Position numbers and translations under genes: made by a program. From positions 296,522,058 to 296,586,057 of the forward strand of contig OY856409.1 of the NCBI GenBank assembly GCA_963693085.1: a DNA stretch of 64,000 nt, written 5' to 3'. Every line of letters starts with the position of its first letter. Within the stretch, counting starts at the first letter, position 1. The notes beneath the pieces were generated by a model. That model saw only the letters and a program-made list of their open reading frames with translations. It did not search any database and was not told the DNA's origin. The DNA is from Alisma plantago-aquatica (Eukaryota; Streptophyta; Magnoliopsida; Alismatales; Alismataceae). Positions 35,974-49,734 of the stretch are shown here, in pieces.

Positions 35974-38900
35974 TATTTAATCTACTTTTTATTGATTGGT
36001 AAAACAAAAAATAGTCATTAACTATCAACTTCAATGATCATCTAACTCAGCCCCACCTACTATGATTTTCTAGATCTGCCTCTGTTCCCATTTCCATTAT
36101 GTTTGTTAAGTTGCAAAAATTATAAAGTGTCTTTGAGTCAGATTACATCTATATCCATGTTTTTAATCAAATTAGTTTTGTTGCATGAACGTATATCTTC
36201 TTCCAACATTTTATTTTGCGCAATGTAACTAGTTTATTGATCTATAATCTCTTACATTTTGGTACACTCAACTTCATAGGCCATCTCTTCATCTATTATG
36301 AGTTTGAATCCTTTTCTCAATATACTTATATGGAATCCATTGATTAATTTTACATGCGAAGAAAACTAGATGAGGTGACAATAAATATGGCTTCTCTAGG
36401 TTTACAAAATATAATGTGCATAGTAGACACTCCTTAAAGTCACTTGGTGATAGACTCAAAAGTTGTATGTAACATGCAATCAATGCAACCATTTTATACC
36501 TCTATAAATCATCATTCTTACCTCCATATGATAGAACTAGATATATACAGGGAACTATTAATTTCACCATACCATGTCATGTTATATGATGAATACATGG
36601 AACATAAAAATATGTGTGAAAAACCATCCTCTGCATACATAATCTTCATATAATACCCCACGTTTTCATTGGTTCCCACGATATTTTTTATCATAGTATT
36701 CCAGATATATACATTTTTTAGATCAAAGATGTTATCACTTGCTCAACTAATGATATTGTGGCAGTCTTTTGTAATGCGATTGATTAGGATATGATAGAGG
36801 TGGAAGACCAAAAGTCAGCCATGGGTAGCCAAAAATAGGAGTCTTGAAATGCCAGATTAACAACCAATAAACTTTTACATATATTTCACACTCATATGCG
36901 ATTACCTAACTAAGGTTATCCACCATACCAATTTTACATGGTGGCTTAACTTAAATGTATGATCATGCTTAAAGTAATCGTGTTGCCAAACAGAGCCTGT
37001 AAGCTCATGCCACATTGAATTTATTTCTTTATCAAGTTGCAAAACTAGTACATTCTCAACTTACCGAAATGGAAGATAGGTGCAAAGTAATTCAAGAACA
37101 TAAACCACAATGACACCTTTTATGAATATTCTATATTCTCAACCACGCATTCATGTAGAGGTGTGACGTCTTCTCAGCTAGCCTAATAACACTAACTAGA
37201 TTGCACCTTGTTTAGATTATGTAAATTTGATATTTTAAAATATGAAGAAGATTATAGTCCTATGATCAACATCATCTCTCTATTTTCAGACATGACATAC
37301 CTAATTTTCAAGTGGTAACTTGTTGATGTCCTTCATATATTTCAAAATCATGCATGTTTCTTGTTTTGGTAAGCGTAAATGTTAGTATCTCTTCATACAG
37401 ATCTTCCAATGGATTTGTATTTTCTTACAAAAAAATTTCTTGAACAAAGTGTATTTGATAAATGAGATCTCAAAGGATTAATAACATTCTCAACATATTA
37501 TAATCTCATTCCTAGTCTAAACTATATTTTTTTGTAACGACATGTACTTTCTTCCACATGATATAATATGGTTTCCCTACCACAAAATCATTCACAAAAA
37601 CTTAAGATAATTTGTGCTTTCATCAACATTGATTGTCAATCATGCCTTTATCTTAACCCATTTAGCATCAAATACATTTCTTCTTATGAAAAACTCTATC
37701 TTAACCATGATATTTTTTCCCAAATAATGGTTCATGCATGTTGAGAGTTCAAAAGAGATAAAACGTTTTTTAGGTTTGTTTTACCAAAGAGGTAATGGCA
37801 ATGTCTGTAAAGAATTTATAAGATGATCTAGATATGTCACTAACTAAAATTATTACATGAATCTTACTATGACATCCCATAATTTGATGACTCCTATTAA
37901 ATGATAATATCAGTGAATACACGAACCATATCAAAAGGATGCACCTCCATTTTGGGCAGCCCATCAATAGTAACTTCATAATTAATCATTGTTGGAATGG
38001 AGTAATACTATGATAGATAACATTCTTAGGAGTTTAACCAAGCTATATGTCAATGAGAACAAAGAAAGTAGTGGAGGACCGTATTGCTACTTATACAGGT
38101 CATCATTCGCAAAATATTAAGTGATACTTGTAATGGGGGAATGAGCTTTTAAAATTTAATTGGTGGTAAATATTTTTAGTATATGTGGGACCCATATTAA
38201 GACATGACGGTCCACCATGATCCATGTGCCCTATTCATTTGAAATTGGCTATTTATAATGTGGAAATATAGAGTTACTAGTTCCACGTACGGTAGTCATG
38301 TATGGGAACTTAGGGGTACATGGTCAATCCTAATGTTGCACCTGAATGGAAAAGATAATTTCAGGTCATATAATTAATTCATACGTATATGAGAAAGTGA
38401 GGATATGTTTCTATACTACAATTTGAGGCCTGAGATGGATTTTTTTTAAAGAAATTCCTAAACAACCCATGTCAACAAGGTTTGCAACCTTTTTAGGGAT
38501 CCCATATTTAGGAACTCAATGGTTTTGTATGACTAGCCTATGGAATAGTAGGAATGGTAACATATTAAGAATTCTTCCCTAGTTTGTTGTGAGTGAGGAA
38601 AAACCATGCAATGGAGACTTGTAATGGTTTATGGAGTGAGCCACTTGTGTTGAAACTCTATGAGAATTTGTATTAAACTTTACAAAAGTGGATAATCTAT
38701 TTTTTATGTTTTATCTATGAGGATGACGTTCTATGATATCCAAATTGCATTTGTGTTGTTCTTTGTATCTCATTATATAAATTCTCTCTATGGATACTAT
38801 CCTATTTTATTGTTTGTGTGATCAATGAAGGTAGGGATTTTTTACATAAAGTTAATTATACATCAAGATGTAATACCCTTAGAAGATACCTTTGGATTGG

Positions 38901-41803
38901 CTAATGTTACTTCTTATTAGTACCTTATTCATGAAGGGGTCTAATCCACATGGGAGTAGTTCAAAATCTTATGAATCGTACTCTATCTAGAATCCATCTT
39001 CCAAACAACCTCCAAAACTAACCAATCCACTTTGTCATGTTCTTTGACATGTTAATGATTAGGTTGTTGGCCACTCTTCCCCTTGATCCTTATTTGTTCA
39101 TATAATCATTTGTTAAGAAATCAATGACCTATCCAATATCTACTTATTTTGTATAAATACACTTTGATCCTCCAAATGAGAATAAACGAATGCAATTGCA
39201 TCTAATTTGTTGATTCATTGGATATAATCATATGAATGATGTTGTAAATGACAATGAACATAAACACCATAGTTGTCATTTGTTACTGGTTATTTGGATT
39301 AGTATCACATAAAAATATATATCTTCTCATTGTTCATATCTTTCATATTGGGATGAAATAATTTATAGTCTATGTACAATATTTATACAATTTTTATATA
39401 AACTTGAACACATCCCCTTATGACTTGATGAGTACATCAATGGCATTTGATCCAAAGTATTCATGTGTCCTCTTCTTTATGTGGGAATTTTGTATTCCAC
39501 TTAGTGATCTTGTTGAATAGATATGAGTTTTGGCAAACACATTATCTGGTCTCCTCATATTGGTTGTTCCAAAGAGCTACTACAAATGTTATTTCATGAC
39601 TTGCTTTCTAATCATTCTTGCACGAGCCCTCATCATTTCGTACTCCCTTTTTTTATCCAAATCTAGTCAATATTCACTTTATCATGTTTATTTGTCACCT
39701 TGATGAGATATTTTTATGGATGTAGTATTAATAACAACATCTATCTGATATTATTAAATATTTTCATACTATCTAATGTGCTTCATAAGGTTCCACCACC
39801 ATTAACTTATAGGGGAAAGTTTTGTCTTTTGCAATCCATTTTCAGTATTCCTCATCTTAGTACTTGCCTTTCATTTAGTCCATTCATGCATATTTGATTG
39901 TCCTATTTCATGTGTATAAGTGAGTACTTAGTGTGAAAGAATCCCTTTGTATTAGTAGCTTCATTTTGCATTGATATCTCATTTGTGTAGTTCCTTATTG
40001 CAGAATTATGAGGAATAATGTATCACTTGTTCAATAGTCCAACAAAGAAATTGTGATGTTTCTTTGTTGTACCGAATGCATGTGTTGATAATAAACAATT
40101 AATATGTTCTAGTTATCATACCTCATTCAATTACATAAGGAAGTGAAAAATAGAACCTATTATGAGTTTTGTTTCCAATGAATGAAGCAATACAAACTAA
40201 CTGACATATTATTGTGTTATCTGCGCATACATTCGGTATTGTAAAGTAACATCATTATATTGCTTTACTGGTCATTAATTTTGTGATACAATGCTCTTGT
40301 GTCATTCTATAATATACTATGTACATATCGTACTTTTTATTCCTAGTATTATTTGTTGGGTTTAGGGCACTGAGAAAGATTCTCCCAAGTAGTACTACGA
40401 ATATAGCACTTGGTGTGTAAATAGATTTGGAGAACATTTATTATTAGAAATAAGTAGGACATGCATTGAAGGGTCAGGAAACAAAAAGGTTGTTTGTGTC
40501 ATATTCAATTCTTGGATTTAATTTCCACACATGTGATTTAATGGTTTAATTGGGTTTTGTTCAAGGCCGAGGGGAATGTCCTTCAAGTTGAATGCTTGAG
40601 AAAGTAGGAAATCATCACATCTTGTAAGTATGGTTTCCATGTCATTAATTTTACAATTTCATGTAATAAAACTAGAAAATGTTAAAATTTGGATTTCCCT
40701 TAATATATTTTTGACACCTAGTTGTGCTAATATCAATGTGAATTAAAATATGTAAGGGATTCAAAATTTATATAAAACATTATGGTTGGATTGTATCTTC
40801 CCAAAGAACAATAGCATATTCATATAATAACGTATCACAAAAAGGCATGTTTCTAATATTACAACACTGATAGTTGACTATATAACTACACTAAGTTACA
40901 TTATCTCTCTCTTTTTGTTACAACATGACTACTAAGCATGGAAATCATAACAATTTCAAGTAAACACGTAGAACAAAGATGATTTCATCTCTTCAAAAAA
41001 TAGGATAGAGTATATAGTGACTTTAACAAACTAGAAGAACCTCACTACATATTCCACCAATGTTTCACACCAAACAACATGCATCTATTGCATTGACTCA
41101 GATATTTTAAAGATAGTGGAACATGTTTTTTGAGTTTTTATTGCCTCATAGAGTGGGTACTTTCCACCTATAAACAAGCATATCTAAGGGAGGTTTATTA
41201 TTAGTACATGGATGATTCAGAAATTGCATAAACATCGTAGACTATCGAAACCAAGTTAAAATATAATCAATAAAGGAAGAAAAACATAGATAACAAGTTA
41301 TACTTGTCTTTTATTAACATTTTATCTTTTACGAATATTTTAAATACATTTAAGTCAACTAGTTCACATATTAAGCATATAATTTTATTTAACCTTGGAT
41401 CAACATCTGAGTGTCTCTGAATAATAGCACAAGGGCCCAACTACTCAAGGAATATGACAAGGGTCCACCATATCACTCTGATAAAGGAGAAGTGTGTGCA
41501 ATTTTGGTTGGATCACTCCCTTCAAATACAACATAGGTTTGAGATCTCACTCTCATATTTGTGGGGCTTTCCCTAATCCTTAGAGTTGGGCTTTGTATTC
41601 ACACCTATGGGTTCTGAACCCATATACAACTTAGACGACATTGCATATATACATTGTCCACATATTATATTTAATTCCATATAGTCATCACATAACCTCC
41701 ATCATCTATCTCACATTCATATTATAATTCATATCATTGTTAAAACACAAATTAGTTAGTCATTTCTCACGAATCATTAAACATGAACATGCTTTGAGGT
41801 CAT
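33695..41803. other. AT-rich intergenic DNA, no gene seen
   Basis: Eight kilobases without a recognisable coding region. Visible items: the microsatellite at 35873-35976; a rough local duplication (about 35500-35560 resembling 35818-35875); a possible decayed end of a hAT-like MITE near 36045-36085 (GATCTGCCTCTG, resembling the TIR of the element at 367-563); and a GGGTATACCC-rich stretch at about 34615-34790. Old, unrecognised transposon remnants are likely. Confidence 0.5.
35873..35976 (+). repeat. (TA)n / (ATACAT)n compound microsatellite
   Basis: About 100 bp of TA repeats grading into repeated ATACAT hexamers. The adjoining translation is an artefact. Confidence 0.92.
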
Positions 41804-42467
41804 GTATTCTTCATTTTTTCATTAAACATGGATTGTCTCCCTTAATTTCTTTCACATGCCATGCTGATTTTACATTAACACTTACACACATAGGTTGGTC
41901 TAAGATTAACTCAGGTTCCACCTTATTCCTTTGTCATTGTTCCCATTTATCTTCTCATTTTGTACTTGTTATAGGAGTTCTTTCCATCTTATATGGATTT
42001 CATACCTTGATTCACTTTATAAGCATAGACTTATCTGCCTTTTACTTTTTTTATCTTCTTGAATCACATCTGCAAGAGCTCCTCTTTTTCTAATTTGTAT
42101 TTAGATTTAGACTTCATGGTGTTGTATATTTCTCTTATAGTTACCAAACATTCAAGTTTTGATAGATTATGATGCAATTCTAATCTTCTTTAAGGTAGGA
42201 TTGAGATATCCATACCATGATATCTTAATCATTATGCTCTTTAGATTGTCTCAAAATGACTACTTGATCAGAGTAATTAGAAAGATAAGAATCTAAGAGT
42301 TCCATAATTACCTTTCTTCAATAATTGAATACCTGGCCAGGGCATCCAAGTGCTTAGATTGGGTAGTATTCACTATATTTTCATGTCATGTTCCTTAAAC
42401 ATCATCCTAATCCTAAGTCCTAGTGTCCCTGTAGACTCAGTGAACCTAAACCTCCGATACCAACTTA
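41804..42467 (-). other. partial internal region of old Gypsy element (second copy)
   Basis: Matches 49065-49734 closely (long identical stretches such as GATTAACTCAGGTTCCACCT), ending in a PBS and leader next to the LTR. The similarity stops abruptly at about 41804, which marks the left limit of this array. No open frame is preserved. Confidence 0.75.
42451..42462 (-). other. PBS, tRNA-Met type, decayed
   Basis: Minus-strand TGGTATCGGAGG, compared with TGGTATCAGAGC for initiator tRNA-Met, separated by 5 bases from the LTR end at 42468. Confidence 0.7.
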
Positions 42468-45400
42468 TGAGAACCTGTTACACTAAATGAGATTACTCAA
42501 AACATAAAACAAAATTGATCACTAATTAATCACATACCCAAAAATAGGGGAAAATTAAAATCGATTTCAACGTCAGCACCCACTCAGAAACATTTGTATA
42601 AAAGCCCAATATCTTTCTTGTATCCATACTATGAGAAGAATTTGATAAAAATTGTTCTATCACCTTAGCCACAACTTATATACACATGAGAACAATATTT
42701 GTATATGCCACACAAACAAGCATTAACATGCTAACAAAATTTTGATTCATTTGAAAAACCATATACAAACTTTTCCTGCATGGACCTGAGAGTACAGGGA
42801 TGACTCTAGGACACACTAGACATCTAATCAACTTTCTCAAGGATTCATTACTATAGCTCCTCTATTCTACCACATGTTTGTTTTTGTCACTTCTGATTAC
42901 CTAAAAAAATGTGGTGAACCACAAGGGTGAGACCCATGTCCCAGCAAGAGATATAACCTCCAACAATGCTTATTGATTACAACATTTTAAATACAAGATA
43001 ACTAAGCAATTGGAGTATTTAATAATCAATTGAACAGTTCAAGTATGCTAAATAGATTAAGAAATTAATCTTAGCAACAAGTATAATCATCAATGCATAT
43101 ATAGATAACAAATAAATCCATTTCTTTGGATAGATATCTACTCAAATATCATCAAATTGCATCTAATAACAATCTTTATCATTAATCTGACTATCTCATA
43201 TTCCTTTCTAATGTCACAAGCAATATAGTAGCATAAGCATCCCTGACATCATGAATATGTCTGGTAACATAACATGGCTATCAATATTGGCATCTCAAAC
43301 AAAGGGAACATATTTATTTCATAAGTAGAACTGACATCATAACACAATGAATTACATAGGCATGATTAGTAGTTTAAGCATTTCTAATTACATAGGAAAG
43401 GCTAGCAATATTAAACATAGCTAGTAGAGCATCTTAACCATCAGTGTCAGTATATTTGACAACATAAGCATGCTTACAACATGAGCATAACTACAACATA
43501 AATATATCTATTATCTCTTATTGTACTACACATGATCTCAATGAAAAGAAAGCAAACAAGGGTTATCACCCAATATGAAGAGTTGTATATAACCCTAAAC
43601 AAATATGCTACACGGCTGTGTTACATCCTTTATTATGCCCTGGGGAATTTGAATCATACTATCCAAAGTCCAACCGACCCCTACGAAGGGCTATTCAGTT
43701 CCGTACAAGATCTAGGGGTGCCAGTATCCTAAGATCTCTTCCCCTCGGCCAGTATGAGTAAAAAGGAAGTGACATGTCAATCAAATCTACCACCACATCG
43801 ACGTATAGTCAAGCTTCTATACACTAGTCTGCCCTTGGTACATGTCACAACACTAGAAACCAGGGTATACAAAACCCTCTAATCTGAGGTACAACTACAG
43901 TTGTCCTCAATCACATCAGATGTATGAGGCATGACCATAGCCATCCTCTACAACCTGCATTGTGGATGACAAGGATATATCCTCAACTTGCCACCCCCAC
44001 AAACTCAATATTATGCGCTCTGAGTTTCCCTTAAGAATACTCGTTTCACCATCCAGTAAGTTCTGACACTAAAGATGGCTCTACGACATAGGGCTCTACA
44101 TGATTAGAGTTTCACTTGATTAGTTATGCCAATTGGGTGAATTAAGGCTACATCAAACAAGTGGACATACAAACCCTAATTCACTTCTAGCAAACATATA
44201 AATATCACAACTTCAAAAGATATAAAATGTGTGAAACATAATTTCTCATCTCATCATCACATGGTACTATTCACTTTCCATTCATGAGACTACACTAGTC
44301 ATCATACTATCACAAGATATAAATCCTTTTCACAATATCACAGGGTATCAACCCTTATCAACACAAGAGGATTGCACCTCATTCAGGGCTTAACCACGCC
44401 CAAAGGTCATTAAGACCATCATACTATCACGTGATATAAACCTTTTTCATAATATCATGGGGTATCAAATCTTATAAACACAAGAGAACTACACCTCATT
44501 TAGGGCTCAACCATGCCAAAAGGTCATTAATACCATCATACTATTCCCTACAAGATCATCATTATCTTTGCATGCCTTATAACAAGGCTCAACAACCTCA
44601 CATACATATAATACACCGGATCAACACAGTATTGCATTAATGAGCTAGGAGATATTCATAAACAATCATAGCAGGGTTATATTAACATTAAGAATATTCC
44701 TTTATTACATCAACATGTAAGGAATCTAGATATGATTAACCTTCATCATATTCATAATGCACATGTTTAGCATAAGAAAGTATCAACCATGTGGCTATGA
44801 TAACCACAAACTAACACATTAAGGTTATGATCATATTAAGGAGGTTATTTCACCATCATGCCATCATATAAGAAGGTTAAACATGAATACTCATCTTTAT
44901 CTATTTGCATTAGAGTTAGGTTCACAAGATAAATTATATTAATGTTACTAATTAGCACTCATACCAAAACCCTAACTCACGACATCCCCATTCGATCATG
45001 GAAGAATAAGGTGAAGCATCACCATCACATTCCATACTATTCTCAAGTATGAACCCACACATAAATCAAGGTGTAACCATCAAGTTATAGCATACTAGGG
45101 TTTCAACAATAGTAACAAATTACTCCATGATATTAATTGTCATTCAAAGACTATTCATACGCAATTACGATCATTTCGTTATATTAAAGCTAGGTATAAC
45201 AAGCTATACCTCAGTAGGGTTACATATCAACATAATATGGTTATCATACCTTCTATTCATATGAGTGAATAGGTAATACTACCTTATTTAGGGTAACCCT
45301 CCATTTGTTCCATCATCATTCAACACATATAACTATACCACAATGTCACCCAAAACCATTGGATGCTAAAAAGGTAAGATCATTGGTTGATTACATAAGT

Positions 45401-47350
45401 AATCACCTTAGATAAACCACCTATAAAGTCCTTTATTTGTGATCTATAAATAATAATTATCTAACCCTAGACATCCCTTGATTAACAACACAAGAAGTTC
45501 CATTGAGAGTACGGTAAAACCCACAATCAACTGTTCATTTAAAACAAGCCATCCATTGTCAACAAGTAAGCTCCTTAAATTGATCATATAAAGGAAACCA
45601 TCTAAATCACATTATTAGGACCAACATATTACATTATCCATCATTCCACTTTAGTTGAGGAATAAACATTAGATCTTGACCATTGGGTCAAGTTTATATG
45701 TTAAAACCATCAATTATAGTATAGGTCCTACCATAGCATCTAGTGACCCAAGAAACCATTGGTCTAAGGCTTAATGGATGATACAACTATATGATTAACT
45801 CACCATAGGTTTTGGAGACCTGATACACCATCATTAGTGACCATTAAGTCACCATAGGTTGTTAGATCAGCACTATATTCATTAATCAACATCAAATATC
45901 AAACGAATATTACCATTGATTGATATCATCATTGGGGTACTTAGTTGTTAATCACTAGGCTTATAATTAGGACAACACCTAACCTAAGGGGTGAATGTAA
46001 GTTGACACCCTTGGTCACCACCATCAGTTGTCATGAAGACAACACCATCGGTTGTTGCAATGGTACCACAATCATGTGTTTATAGAAGAAATCAGCTTTA
46101 AACCCTAAAATTGACCATTGGTTCATTGGTGCTTTGCACCATATGTTGTCAAACCAACCTGATCCAAGTCATATTATACCTTAGTAAAAGTATACAAATG
46201 ATAATAGGTTCATTTAGAACTTAAATTTGAATAGAAAACATTATAAAAATCAAAATCCAAGTCAAGCATAGCTTTTTAGTGCATGGATCATCATTTAAAA
46301 GAAACAACATGGGCTATCAATGGAGAAAGTTATAAAAATTTCCTCTAATTAGAAGATAAACTCCCAAACAGAAGAAAAGATGAGTAGGTAGGGTAGGCAA
46401 TCCAAGCATAAGCTATGAACTCATCCATCTAGCACCTTTTTGCATCAAATGAGCAAACCCTAAGCATAAGGAGCAAGAAGGGTAGGGTTTTAGTGATTTA
46501 GAACAATTTCTACCATGTAACAACAAGGTTACGACCTGGAGAAAGGTAGGAGGAAGGATAACATAGAAATAAATGGAGGAAAGAAGGGGATTCTTACTCT
46601 TTTAGGTAAAGATCACTAGAAGGAAGTTTTTCAAATCCTAAAAGGAAGTCAATTGCAACCCTAGATTCTTTTTCCAAGAAGATCCACTCTTTCTTCTTCC
46701 TTGGATAGAAAATTCATAGAAGTACAGAGGGAGAATGAGGTTCATATAAGGAGGGAAGTGGTGGAAAGAAAATGGCTCGATTGGGTGCTTAGGGATAAGT
46801 ATATGAAACTTTAAGATAAAGAAAAAAAAGTTGAAGTTCTAGTATCTTTCCAAGTGTCCATGGCCTTAAACTATTAAGAATATACAAGAAAACACACAAG
46901 AAGATAACCCACCATACATATAGACCTTCTTAGATTTCCTTTTGTCTATTTTCCAAGACAATAAAATAATTTATTAGTTGATAGCTACTAAAGGTAGCTC
47001 ATCCACGAAGGGGTAAACCCTAAAATACCATTGAGGAAAACACCTTCAAACCATGGTTTTAATAGGCACCCCATGGCTCAACAAGATCAAGCATGATGAA
47101 AGAATATCCAATGAAGATAGTGCAAGTGACAAATTGCAAAGAAAACCTATCAATTGGATGAATTGTAGAAAAGTCCAAAATGTGCATAAAATTGCATATC
47201 TTGCTCAAACAGTGTCCAAATTGGACCAAATTTCAAACTAAAGCTTGTATTATGATTTCAAAGAATAACACAAGGTTATATTAACATTATAAAAACTCAA
47301 TTATGATAATTATTCTTGGTCAGCAATTTAAGCAGGTTAGGGGTCTCACA
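42468..47350 (-). repeat. LTR of old Gypsy element, 4883 bp
   Basis: On the minus strand it starts TGTGAGACCCC at 47350 and ends GGTTCTCA at 42468, giving TG...CA ends between a PPT-like and a PBS-like site. Its first ~1.46 kb from the left has a partner at 49735-51200. It is entirely non-coding. Internal near-palindromes such as ACCATCGGTTG/CAATGGT around 46040-46070 could be decayed CpG palindromes. Its length is almost equal to the LTR of the neighbouring chromovirus. Confidence 0.8.
44300..44533 (+). repeat. 117-bp tandem duplication inside LTR
   Basis: Units 44300-44416 and 44417-44533 both begin CATCATACTATCAC, and a third start lies at 44534. The copies are moderately diverged. Confidence 0.8.
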
Positions 47351-47365
47351 ACCATAAACCCCTAA
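47351..47365 (-). other. PPT-like sequence of old Gypsy element
   Basis: Minus-strand TTAGGGGTTTATGGT abuts the LTR start TGTGAGACC. It parallels the arrangement at 57466-57481 in the chromovirus. Confidence 0.6.
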
Positions 47366-49717
47366 CATGGATTTCACCCCCAAAATCCAAGGTACACATA
47401 GATGGACACTTCTCATGCACGTCATCCTTAATATTACACATGGTTAGTTCCATATTATGGTAATATCACATCGCTCTTATGGAGGTCATGTTCTTCTCTT
47501 TCAATTTGTACATATCTTATCTTGGCTCAGCACAAAAACCCCCACATAAGAAGACATTTACAAATATGGAACATAGAAACTTGTTGTTCCACCTGTACAA
47601 ATCCAATAGTAACTTAAAAACTTTAAAATTCTAGCTATCATCCTAAAATTATATCTATGGTATCAACACATTACTCAAAAGTCATACTCACTGGCTTTTT
47701 ATCAATCATGGCCTGTGTCCCATACCATTCCTTGAAGCATAAAAAAGGCGATGTATCCATGTTTTTTTTTTCTAGATACACTGACAATAGAACACTTGTC
47801 AGCTCTTTTTCAGCATCAAAAGAAATGCTGACACTGGAACCTATCATTCCATACAAGGAAACATCATTCCTAGTCAACCTTGTTAGGGGTGAATAACAAC
47901 ACTATCTTCACCTTACTAGGATTTACACAACCTACTTAGAAGACATATCATGATCCCATAGAGATACTTAATCAATCCCATCTCATTCTTATTCAACTTG
48001 TCTCATAGCTATTGCTACTTCGGAAACCCTAAGGTTTTTGAAGAAATATTGATCATATTTTTTACAATATTTGAAATACTTTGACATGTCATCATTCAAA
48101 GATTGATATAACTTGTATGACATGACTGGAACGCTCTTCTCCTCCTATTCATAAATTCAATTTATACATTGTTTAGTCTAAAGGACATAACTCTAAACTC
48201 ATCATGGTTATGTGAATCACGTCATCTAATCTAACTCCTATGCATTGATATTTGATCATAGGTTTATCTTAAAAGGAAAACAATATCACATATCTATTGA
48301 CCAACAAATCATCTATTCTTGATAGTGGTCTTTCCCAACTATCACTGAACCATACACAATATTATAGAATCACTTTTGTTTTTCATTCGAAACAATATTT
48401 AGAAGGTCATCATCAACTCTCTCTCTCCCTCTCTTAAAGGGGGAGGAATACTTGATATGTTCATTTAGTAAACATCTTCAACCTTCACATACTTCTCATA
48501 CCGTTGATACATCTTGGATACTAGGTTTCATTACCTTTGTACCAAACTCATGTGCTATAAGGAACTCACATCCTTATCACATCTACTTTTACCAACATAA
48601 TAAATTTGAAGATATATAAGAAGGGTTTCCCAAATTATTGGAAGGCTCAAAAGCAGACTCATCACAAACTTTATGATCTTGGAACCATAGTCCAAGCAAC
48701 ATTATACTATAATAAGCTATCCACCCTCATGTTTGTAGAGAATCCACTCGTACCAAGTGGAAATTATCCCCTTGAAAGCTATTCCCTAGAAAGGAAAGAC
48801 ACGAGGGAAACACACTTCCCATACCATAGTAGTATTTTTCAAGGGTCACTAGTAAAAAGGTAACCAATTCTATTTTCATTATGCAGGTTACAACTTCTTA
48901 TGTATCATTTTACATTTTTCATTTCGGGTTCCTTGCCATTAGCATAGGAATCATCATGATTAACATATCTCATTAATCCTTGCTTGATGACTATTTATCC
49001 CAATAGGGTATGGTCTCTTATTTTATTATGTTTTTCAACCACTTATCAACAGGTAAATCATCATATTCTTCATTTTCTTCATTAAACATGGATCATCTCC
49101 CTTAATTTCTTTCACATGCCATGCTGATTTTACATTAACAATTTCTTACACACATAGGTTTGTCTGAGATTAACTCAGGTTCCACCTTATTCCTTTGTCA
49201 TTGTTCCCATTTATGTTCTCATTTTGTACTTGTTATAGGAGTTCTTTCCATCTTATATGGATTTCATACCTTGACTCACTTTATAAGCATAGACTTATCT
49301 TTCTTTTACTTTATTATCTTCTTGAATCAAATCTTCAAGAACTCTTCTTTTTCTTATTTGTATTCAGATTTAGATTTCATGGTGTTGTATATTTCTCTAA
49401 TAATTACCAAACATTCAAGTTTTGATAGATTATGATGCAATTCTCATCTTCTTTAAGGTAGGATTGTGATATTCATACCATGATTTCTTACTCATTATGC
49501 TCTTTAGATTGTCTCAAAATGACTACTTGATCAGAGCAATAAGAAAGATAACAATCTAAGAGTTCCATACTTACCTTTCTTCAATAATTGAATACCTGGC
49601 CAGGGCATCCAAGTGTTGAGAATAGGTAGTATGCACAATATTTTCATGTCATGTTCCTTACTTAAACATCATCCTAGTCCTAAGTCCTAGTGTCCATGTA
49701 GACTCAGTGAACCTAAA

Positions 49718-49729
49718 CCTCTGATACTA
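49718..49729 (-). other. PBS, tRNA-Met type, decayed
   Basis: Minus-strand TAGTATCAGAGG next to the LTR at 49735; equivalent to 42451-42462. Confidence 0.65.
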
Positions 49730-49734
49730 ACTTA

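Larger units (their letters stand above)
47351..49734 (-). pseudogene. degraded gag-pol internal region of old Gypsy element
   Basis: The interval between PPT and PBS is 2.4 kb, against about 4.8 kb in the intact relative on its right, so about half has been lost. On the minus strand, plus positions 47672-47750 read as a remnant of RNase H comparable to the family block CDASKNGLG...QDKQV, but with frameshifts. Near 47380-47480 the DNA still loosely resembles the 3' end of chromovirus pol. Only some 300 bp separate the RNase H remnant from the PPT, so most of the integrase is gone. Short open frames in it are not genes. Confidence 0.65.

Noticed and set aside
35818..36021. Open frame rich in Tyr, Ile, Thr and His repeats
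   Set aside because: Translation of the ATACAT microsatellite.
47671..47877. Minus-strand 68-codon open frame in the old Gypsy element
   Set aside because: It lies on a frameshifted RNase H remnant and is a piece of decayed pol, not a separate gene.
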